Positions 55,970 to 64,000 of a stretch of DNA of 64,000 bases are shown here, piece by piece. Each line of letters opens with the position of its first letter. Positions within the stretch are counted from its first letter, which is position 1. A program made the translations under genes and the position numbers. A model generated the notes under the pieces. It saw only the letters and a program-made list of their open reading frames with translations. It was not told the origin of the DNA and ran no database searches. Source of the DNA: Dipteronia dyeriana (Eukaryota > Streptophyta > Magnoliopsida > Sapindales > Sapindaceae); the NCBI GenBank assembly GCA_032871835.1, contig CM065298.1, positions 74,738,154-74,802,153 on the forward strand, read 5' to 3'.

Positions 55970-56949
55970 TTGCTTCGCCTTCATCCCAACACAAGTCCAA
56001 GTTTTCACTCAAGGTGCGGCGCAAAGGGGCCTTCGTTTCTCGAGCCATTGATACCGTGACATCAGCTCCTGCTATAGTTACCCCTACCTCCGCCTCTGCT
56101 CCTGTTGCCCTTGCTCCAAGCTTGCCAGACACCTCTGCCCTTCCATCTACATTCTCAGCCTCCTAGGCTTCAAAGGACCCCAAAGTTGGTGTTGAAGGGG
56201 TTTCCCCTGTTTGCCCGCTAGATCAATCTGGCTCTACCTTTCAAGGTGAGGTTATAGGGGAATTCGTTGCTTCCTGCCCCGGGGGCAGTCTTTCTATGAT
56301 GACTTCAATGCCCATAGATATTTTGGTTACCAAGGGTTCTGCCCTCTTGGCCAAGGTAGTCATCGCCTTTTATTTTCTCATGTAATAGTTTGATTTGTCA
56401 TTTCCTAACTTGAATTCCCTTTGTAGGCCTTCATATTCCAAGTAGCCTGTTCCACCAGGTAGCTTCTCTCTGTGACAGGGCAGCCAGGGCTGAAGCTGAA
56501 GTTGAGCAGGCAATGGAATTATTAGCACGGGCTCAAGACTAGGTACAAGAGATGGCCTCTAGCCAGAAGAGAGTGGAGGCAAAGTTACCCAAACTTTAGT
56601 GCAACCGTGAAAGGTTGAAGCGTTGTTTTGACAAAAAAACCCTATTTTCTCAATGTCGAGCCAGTCAACGGGATTCTTGAAAGGGGGAATCCAAAGCGCT
56701 TGACATTGAAAACCAAGGTCTGGCAAGCCCAAGTTGCCAAGCTTCAGGCTGAGGCAGATGCCTCTTTCAGCAAAGGATATTTCTATGCTTCCTACCAGGT
56801 TAAGGAAGCCATCCCTTACCCCTTCGACCTATCAATTACTGCCAACTAGAATAGGGAGGAGATTATGAGGCAGCCGCAAAGATGTCCTATCCGGAGGGTG
56901 ACTGGGTTGGAGCTGGGAAGCAAATAGTTGTAATAGATCATCCTCTTCA
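55970..56949 (+). pseudogene. Decayed coiled-coil ORF of plant retrotransposon type
   Basis: Codon-like composition resumes: a Ser/Ala/Pro/Thr-rich segment (SRAIDTVTSAPAIV, then TPTSASAPVALAPSL), a TAG, then ASKDPKVGVEGVSPV and ILVTKGSALLAK to about 56354. A possible intron (GTAGTC...TTTGTAG, about 56355-56426) precedes LHIPSSLFHQVASLCDRAAR, AEAEVEQAMELLARAQD and later VWQAQVAKLQAEADASFSKG, ending YPFDLSITAN (56849). Two in-frame TAGs interrupt the coiled coil. The layout (low-complexity linker, coiled coil, short C-terminal domain) resembles 'putative gypsy-type transposon' proteins of plants. Function unknown; assignment tentative. Confidence 0.45.
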
Positions 56950-58542
56950 TGTTAGGGTTTATACCCTAAACATGTAACTTGTAAATGGATTTATGAAGTA
57001 AATAAAAAAAGGTTCAATTCATTCTGTTATGTTATTTATTTTATAAACTTATATACATATTAACATCCTGGATTGTCGGATGTAAACTATGTATATGAGT
57101 GTCATATAAGAATGGATACAGTAAAAGACGTGCAATCAAAAGAGTCCGTAGATAGCAAATAAAGATGGGTACTTTATTTGTGGTTAATCTATAGCTGCGG
57201 TCCATTCCGTAATGTATAGTGATTCTATCCTGAATCATTCATATGAGATATGGGAATGGAGGCACCTTGTATGATGTGATCATATAAGACTGGGTCATCA
57301 TCTATATGAATGTCACACCAAGATCCGTTTACCGATGACATTCATATATATCAACAAAAGATGGCTATATATGGGTGATCTTAATCCTGGGTGTCTTATC
57401 GACTCCTTCAGGTTAGATCATGGTCTTTGATATACAATGGGTGAGGTCAGATGCATTTCCTAATCAATATACTTCGTATGTTGGGATTGCGGTTTGGCTT
57501 GTGGCTGGGAAGGTTTGTACACAATAGTGGAATCCACTCCTTCTTATGAGAAGTAGATGGTAGTTCCCGTAAGGGTTGATTTAGGGCTTGGACAATATGA
57601 GCGCTCTCCTAATTCTGTGAGGAAATAGGATTTATTGTCCATTATAGAATCAATGGTACTTAAAGGATATATGTAATTAGAGGGGTATAACGGATATTAT
57701 GACCCAACTCTAATTATGAACTACTGTGGAGGATCACACCATATGTAATAGCTATATCGATGGACACCTAGTTGTATCGGTCTGTGTAAAAACGTCTGCA
57801 GTTGAGAGAGTGTAACTTTGGGTTTTTAGTGGAACAACACCGGAGTTAATAATCAAATAATATTAATTAAAGAGTTTAATTAATGATTCTGAGGATTATT
57901 GAAGCTCAAAATACTATGGGTCCATTAGGTCCCCTTGCTAGCCCGATCGATTTAGGTAACAAGGGTCACAGTTAATTAATTGGATTGTCCAGTTAATTGT
58001 ATTACGAAAGTGACACGTATTTATTCGGTAATTAATTGAATAATGAGATTATTTAATTAATGGATAATGGTGATTAAATAACTTAAATAATGAGATTATT
58101 TAATTATGTTATTAATCACTAAATAATGAGATTATTTATTTATGTTATTAAATAATTAGATTTTTTTTAATTTTTTATATATATGTGATATATATTGTTA
58201 AAAAAAAACACTTTTAGTGTGTGCAAGTCATTGCACCAAGAAGAAGAAAAAAAAAACTATTTTTATTTTTTTAACTACTAGAATTGTTCTAGGTAGTTTT
58301 TTTTTAAGAAGAAATAGTTTCTTCTTTTGTTTTTCTCTATACCCTCCATCATAAGTTTCTAAGAACCGTGACGCGCCCACACGTAGATACTAGTCCTGGG
58401 AATAGCTAGGAAGATCAGTGGTATAGACCACGAGCATATTGAAAAGTGAAGGAGCCTCCAAACGTTGGTCAGCTTATTAATCTACTTTTTTATTATTGAT
58501 TACAATTTTCTGTATTTACATATATATTTTATTAGTGTAATA

Positions 58543-58545
<3 letters not shown>

Positions 58546-58575
<30 letters not shown>
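58546..58575 (+). repeat. (TA)n microsatellite in LTR
   Basis: Uninterrupted TA run of about 30 bp. Confidence 0.9.
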
Positions 58576-58579
<4 letters not shown>

Positions 58580-58686
58580 TCGAAAATAAATACAATCTCA
58601 AGTTCAATGGTCCCAGATACAGATTACGATCTGTATAAAAAAAAACCCGTTTCCACTGCGTGACCGGTAAATTTGGTTCCATCAAT

Positions 58687-58698
58687 TGGTATCAGAAC
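58687..58698 (+). promoter_or_regulatory. Candidate primer site 1 of element D
   Basis: TGGTATCAGAAC: one mismatch to the initiator Met-tRNA complement over 12 bases, after CCATCAAT. Confidence 0.5.
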
Positions 58699-58872
58699 AA
58701 AGGCAGTGGCGACTGACCGATCCCAGGGAACTCTCATGCGTGATCGTGTGATGAAGCGTGGCTCTCCGCCCGGGGTCTTCTTAGAGGAGTGCTCTGATAG
58801 GTATCTATGGGTGTCACCTCAAGGAGTTGGGACTGTGCCCACACCCATGAGATGGGAATTGGTATCAACAAT

Positions 58873-58885
58873 TGGTATCAGAGCC
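58873..58885 (+). promoter_or_regulatory. Candidate primer site 2 of element D
   Basis: TGGTATCAGAGCC: perfect 13-base match, preceded by a partial copy (TTGGTATCAACA, near 58859-58870). Confidence 0.65.
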
Positions 58886-60428
58886 AGTTTTATTTCCAGA
58901 ACAGAAAATTGTTTTCGATGCTCCCATATGTATGATTGTGTAGGCACGATTTAAATTGACTGTATGATGTTTTTGTATGTATACTAAATTTTTTAATTTG
59001 CAAAAACATGATTGATCGTTAATTATATGGTACTGTGGATTCAGGGTTTATGGGTTGTATTATTTTTTTTGTTTATTATTATTTTTTACTCTAATTGTAT
59101 TGTAAAAAAAATGTAACCTATATTGAAGACCTAGAAAAGTCGCGAAGAAGGATTCATGTGATGAATTGGAGTGACCTGAAGAGACTAGAAGACTCAAAAA
59201 TTACAAGAAGACCAAGGAATGCCTTGGGGGTATTTTTGTAATTTCAGATTCTATTTATTTTTAGGTTAAATAATCCACAGTACTTGGTCAATTCATGTAT
59301 GCTTTATATTATGTGATGATAAAAGCATTTTCATGCATACGTATATCATTTAGATTAGATGTGCCTATACAAATATATTTGATATGCCATACATGCATCA
59401 TAACCTGATATTTTATGTATTTTTTTAATGTGATTAAAATGGGTAAATACATAAATTGGCTATGAAAATGAGTTTAATTTTTTAATTGTTAAAAAACTTG
59501 GTAATTCTCATTAATATTAATCTAGTTATTAAAGAGTTTAATAAGTTAGATTAATAGGGTCATTTATAGTAATTATGATTAATTTGATTAATTGCCTAAT
59601 TATAAATTAATCGAATATTGTGTTAGAGTTTTAATAGTTAAAACTTGGTAAACACTTTTATAATAATCTGAGCTTAGTAAATAGTTTACAAAGACTTAGA
59701 TTATTCACTAATAGATTAGATTTTATTTGTTAAAAATCATTAATAATTTATTAGTTAATTAGAACTTGTTCTAATAATGAATTAGTTAATGCACTAGATA
59801 ACTTGATTAAAGTTAGCCGTTTGATCCTATAGAGTCTAGATTCATTAACGGATAATAGAAAACCCTATTTTTAAAATAGTGAGTGGGAGAGGGATATATG
59901 ACATATATATCCTGCGATCTCCATCATTAGTTCAACACCGTGAGATCTGAGTGGGGCCTTGTGACGGCTTTGCTTTCGTCCTCCATAAGGAGGGTTTCCA
60001 AAAAGGTCAATACCAAGGTTGACTTCCTAATGGATAGGATTTCTGAGGGTATTTCAGGATTGACCGTCCCTAAGGTGACAATTCTCGAGTTAAGCTCGTG
60101 AGATCCGAAATGGTGGGTTACACTCATGAAGGTTTTGATTAAGTTTGTTAATTAAAAACCTGACTGAATAAACGATGGTTGAATTATATGGAATAAGAGT
60201 TATTCTAGAATATCATTTGATTGAGAATGTCTTGGTCCAACATGCAAAGATTTGACAGACCCTAAGGCGGTACTTCTTTTTGGTATGTTGGATTGTTGTG
60301 GTATAGTAACTATTTTTAGGGTAGTTCTAGTTCGTTAAACATGTTCATGCATCCTGTTTAAATTTATACCAAAGCACTCACACTTGTTTTAAATAACTGA
60401 CTGAATGGATGTTTTATTTATTTCATCA
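58886..60428 (+). other. Untranslated leader of element D
   Basis: AT-rich, no gene seen. A 66-codon minus frame at 59927-60127 has no motif and is rejected. Confidence 0.5.
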
Positions 60429-61238
60429 ATGTCTTCTGCATTACTTCAAATTCTCTCAAATGACAAATTAACTTGTGATAACTACACTAAGTGGAAACTT
60501 AATATTAATGCAATTTTGGTCACCAAAGACCTCAAGTTTGTGCTTACGGAGGAATGTCTTCTAACGCCTATTGCCAATGCCATAAGAACTATTCGTGAGG
60601 CATACCATCGATGGGTCTCATCTGATGAGAAGCCCCGAACATATATATTGGCTTCAATAACAGGCGTACTTTTCACAAAGCACGAAGCAATGACTTCAGC
60701 ATTCAAAATCATGGAGTCATTGCAAGCTATGTTTGGGCAGCCCTCCGAGCAAAAGCGACACGAAGCTGTTCGTTCCACTATGCTCACTCGCATGAAAGAA
60801 GGTACATCAGTTCGGGAACATATCCTAAGCATGATGCCATATTTCAATATGGTAGAAGTCAATGGCGGGTCCATTGACGATCCCCAGTCAAGTGACCATC
60901 ATACTGACGACTCTTCTAAAGAGTTTTGATTAGTTTAAAAGCAACTACGAGTTAACAAGTTAAGGTTCAATTTCACACAGTTGCTCAATGAGCTCACAAC
61001 CTTTGAGTCCTTGATTAGGGACAATAAAGGTAAGACCGGTGAGGCAAATGTTGTCGAACCTTCGTCTTCTAATAATAAGAAAAGGAAGAGGTCTGTTGGG
61101 AAGGTAAAGGGTAAGTCTAAGCCCAAGAAAGCCCGAAACAAGAAGAAGGCCAAGAAAGGTAAATATGATTTACTTGTTCTTGAGTCATGTTTAGTGGAAG
61201 ATGATTCGTCACCCTGGATAGTTGATTCGGGGGACTAA
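60429..61238 (+). pseudogene. Gag of element D, zinc knuckle missing
   Basis: I prefer the ATG at 60429 (MSSALLQILSNDKLTCDNYT) to the in-frame ATG at 60405, because copia gags of this type start close to the LLQIL motif. Motifs: WKLNINAILVTKDLKFVL, EAYHRWVSSDEKPRTYILAS, MESLQAMFGQPSEQKRHEAV, MPYFNMVEVNGGSID. A frameshift near 60915 breaks the frame. The basic tail (60981-61238, KKRKRSVGKVKGKSKPKKAR) goes directly to KYDLLVLESCLVEDD and the protease start. The CCHC knuckle expected between them is absent. The protease motif IVDSG is followed by a frame break and stop. Confidence 0.85.
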
Positions 61239-62589
61239 CCATGTTTGTTTTTCTTTGTAATGGACTGATTCTTGGACACAGCTAGAGAAGGGAGCCTTCT
61301 CAATGCGTGTGGGGTCAGGGGATGTCATGTCAGCATGAGCAGTGGGCGTAATTAGATTACATTTTTGTAATAATTATATATTGTTAGACAATGTATTTTA
61401 TATTCCTGGATTTACACAAAATTTGATTTCCGTTTCAAAGTTGTTAGAACAAAAATATTCTGTTTCTTTTAATAATAAGTCTGTCATTATTGGAAAGAAT
61501 GATCTAAATATTTTTTCAAGAATGAATGAAAACAATTTATATGTGTTAAGACCGTTATTACATATTACACTGCTCAACACCGAAATGTTTAAGGTTGAAA
61601 AACAAAAAACTAAACAACATAAGATTTCTCCAGATAATGACACGTATCTCTGGCATCTAAGGCTTAGTCATGTCAACCTTGACCGTATAGACAGATTAGT
61701 AAAAAACAGACCTTTAAGTGAGTTAAAGGTTTGCACCTTACCAGTCTGTGAATCTTGCAATAAAGGTAACATGACTAAGAGACCTTTTACTGGAAAAGGG
61801 CTTAGAGTTAAAGAACCGCTAGAGCTTATACATACAAACATTTGCGGACCGATGAATGTTAAAGCTAGGGGTGGCTATGAGTATTATGTCACCTTTATAA
61901 ATGACTACTCAAGATCCGGATACGTCTACCTGATGTAACAAAATTCGGAAACATTTGAAAAGTTTAAAGAATTCCGAGCTAAAGTTAAGAATCAATTAGG
62001 TAGGACTATCAAGTCACTACGATCGGATCATGGAGGTGAGTACCTTGACCAAGAGTTTGAAGACTTCATGGCCGAGCATGGGATAGTTTCCCAAGTCACA
62101 GCTCCCGGTACACCTCAGCAAAATGGTGTAGCGAATAGGAGAAATAGAACCCTAATGGAAATGGTGAGATCTATTATTAGTTTCTCATCATTACCAAATT
62201 CCTTCTGGAGATATGCGTTACAAACAGCGGCATACATTTTGAATGTAGTGCCACCCAAATATGTTCCTAAGACTCCTCTAGAGTTTTGGAATGGTCGTAA
62301 AGCCAGTTTGAGACATTTCCACATATGGGTGTATCCAGCACATGTGTTGAAGAACAAAACTGGAAAGCTAGACTCCAAGTCTGATGTCTGCCTATTTGTA
62401 GGATACTACAAAGAGACCAAAGGTAGACACTTCTATAGTCCCGAAGATAACAAAGTATTTGTATCAATAAGTGTAATGTTTATTAAAGACAATTACATTA
62501 GTGACCATAAACCTCGTTCCAAGATTGTATTAAATGAGTTGGAGCCTGGTGAGACTAGTGCTTCATCAACAAGAGTTGTTGATTCATAA
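61239..62589 (+). pseudogene. Pre-integrase and integrase of element D
   Basis: 61342-61938 is open: FYIPGFTQNLISVSKLLEQK, YLWHLRLSHVNLDRIDRL, the CESC pair and GGYEYYVTFINDYSRSGYVY, then a TAA. The first catalytic position reads Asn (HTNICGPM). The second Asp (LRSDHGGEY, near 62020) is present. In the open frame 62068-62589 the catalytic Glu position also reads Asn (NGVANRRNR). PQQNG, FWRYALQTAAYILNVVP and FVGYYKETKG are otherwise well kept. With two of three catalytic residues changed, this integrase should be inactive. Confidence 0.87.
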
Positions 62590-62604
62590 ACATCTGAGAG
62601 TTAG

Positions 62605-64000
62605 ATGGTTCCTGATCAAGATACACTACCACCTAGACGTAGTAAGAGGGTTGTAAGACAACCTGAACGCTATTTAGCAAAAAGTGAGGGACAAGGTGTT
62701 GTATCTGCTGATAGTGTGGATGATCCATTGACATTTAAGAATGCAATGGAAGATCCTGATAAAGAGGAATGGCTTAAAGCCATGAATCTCGAGAAGAATT
62801 CCATGTACTCTAACTCAGTCTGGAATCTTGTAGACTTACTGGATATGGTAAAACCCATAGTGAACTTCAAGGCAAGGCTAGTGGCCAAGGGTTATACCAA
62901 GAAACAAGGGGTCGATTATGAAGAGACCTTCTCGCCAGTAGCTATGTTTAAGTCTATTAGGATTCTCTTATCCATTGCTGCTTATTTCGATTATGAAATT
63001 TGGTAAATGGACGTCAAGACTGGATTCTTGAATGGCAATCTTGATGAGAGCATCTATATGATGCAACCAGAAGAATTCGTGTCTTTAGATCAAGGGCAAA
63101 AGGTTTGCAAGCTGCAAAGGTCCATCTATGGACTTAAGCAAGCATCTAGATCTTGGAACATTAGGTTTGATGATGTGATCAAAACCTATGGCTTCGAGCA
63201 GAACGTCGATGAGCTTTGTGTCTACAAGTGCATCATTGATAAGAAAGTAGTTTCTTGGTCCTATAAGTAGATTATATCATACTCATTGGGAATGATGTGG
63301 GAGTGTTGTCGTATGTAAAGGGCGGTTGGCTAACCAATTCCAAATGAAACATTTTGGAGAGACAAGTTATGTTCTAGGGATCCAACTTATATGGGATCGT
63401 AAGAACAAACTTATAATACTCTTTGGCATCATATATCGATAAGATTCTTATGCGTTTTTCGATACAGAACTCTAAGAAAGGTAATTTACCTTCTAGACAT
63501 GAAGTTCACTTGTCTAAGGAACAGTGTCCTAAGACACCTCGAGAAGTGGAGGATATGAGACGTGTACCCTATGCATCAACAGTAGGTAGTCTCATGTATA
63601 CTATATTATGCACGAGACCGGACATCTGTTATACAGTAGGAGTAATCAGCAGATACCAGTCCAACCCAGGATTGGATCATTAGGTTGCTGTCAAGACTAT
63701 TCTCAAGTATCTTCGGAGAATGATAAATTATATGCTAGTGTATTCAAAATAGGATTTGATTCCGTTAGGATACAAAGATTTTGATTTTCAGTCAAACAGA
63801 GATTCTAGAAAATCCACGTCTAGATCAGTATTCACCCTGGTGGTGGAGCCATTGTGTGGAGAAGTATCAAGCAATCTTGCATTGTTGACTCCACCATGGA
63901 AGCCAAATATGTAGCTGCTTGTGAAGCTGCTAAAGAGGTTGTTTGGCTCCGTAAGTTCTAGAGTGATCTGGAAGTTGTTCTAGACCTGGATAAGCCCATC
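62605..64000 (+). pseudogene. Reverse transcriptase and start of RNase H, element D (partial)
   Basis: RT opens PRRSKRVVRQPERYL, WLKAMNLEKNSMYSN, then shows an internal gap after MVKPI, where a short conserved block is missing before [31 protein letters not shown] and MDVKTGFLNGNL follow, with a TAA at 63004-63006. LKQASRSWN follows. Near 63267 the YVDD site is out of frame and its last Asp reads Tyr (VDY). 63423-63683 is open (SYIDKILMRFSIQ, GSLMYTILCTRPDI). RNase H motifs (DSTMEAKYVAACEAAKEVVW) follow to the window end. Confidence 0.85.

Larger units (their letters stand above)
56950..58870 (+). repeat. 5' LTR of element D (right boundary uncertain)
   Basis: It begins TGTTAGGGTTTATACCC. 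Two ends are possible: CCATCA at 58684, followed by TTGGTATCAGAAC, or CAACA at 58870, followed by TTGGTATCAGAGCC. The first gives 1735 bp, the second 1921 bp. The 3' LTR lies outside the window. Confidence 0.75.
56950..64000 (+). mobile_element. Copia element D (second copia family), continues past window
   Basis: LTR from 56950 (TGTTAGGGTTTATACCC), primer sites, leader, gag, integrase and RT, and RNase H cut by the window end. Its gag and pol resemble family 1 in layout but clearly differ in sequence, and the LTR is unrelated. Key residues are missing in protease, integrase and RT, and the zinc knuckle is absent, so this copy is defective. Confidence 0.88.

Noticed and set aside
58673..58954. 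93-codon frame across the LTR end of element D
   Set aside because: It spans both primer-site copies, so it is element junction sequence and not a gene.

Overview
The window is repeat-dense, AT-rich nuclear DNA of a plant, most likely a flowering plant. The evidence is Ty1/copia elements with initiator-Met-tRNA primer sites (TGGTATCAGAGCC), long TG...CA LTRs, a plant-type Ty3/gypsy gag, and a reading frame like the 'putative plant transposon protein' domain. I find no convincing host gene, tRNA, rRNA or CRISPR array. Nearly everything explained is LTR retrotransposon, mostly broken, nested or rearranged.

Layout. (1) 1-4966: old, largely unclassified repeat DNA with a four-copy ~96-bp tandem repeat (2600-2980), an LTR-like segment (3325-3860) whose inverted copy lies at 37615-38130, and a gypsy-type LTR end (4621-4966) whose direct copy lies at 38905-39213. 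(2) 4967-16472: an LTR of copia family 1 (copy A), split by a complete non-autonomous element in minus orientation (6479-15740, target duplication GTATT). That element has gag and a second ORF but no pol. (3) 16473-36320: a degenerate higher-order tandem array (period about 380-455 bp), interrupted by two family 1 copia elements, B (16537-23838, internally deleted) and C (25977-35219, complete structure but decayed genes), each with near-perfect 5-bp target duplications inside the array. (4) 36321-40455: unclassified DNA, gypsy LTR end and decayed gypsy gag. (5) 40456-45665: two family 1 fragments head to head. (6) 45666-54022: a minus-strand SIRE/Maximus-like copia element with nearly full-length gag-pol carrying about eight lesions, inserted in an LTR of the non-autonomous family (54023-55969). 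(7) 55970-56949: a decayed coiled-coil ORF of plant retrotransposon type. (8) 56950-64000: a second copia family (element D), cut by the window edge in RNase H.

How the parts work together. Family 1, the SIRE-like element and D encode or once encoded gag, protease, integrase, reverse transcriptase and RNase H. The non-autonomous element kept LTRs, primer site, polypurine tract and gag, so it must borrow pol. Points most worth a second look: its second ORF; conserved hairpins in the family 1 leader and in the non-autonomous LTRs; a zinc-knuckle-to-protease deletion shared by two family 1 copies; the higher-order array; and the head-to-head rearrangement. Family names rest on motif recognition, without database search.
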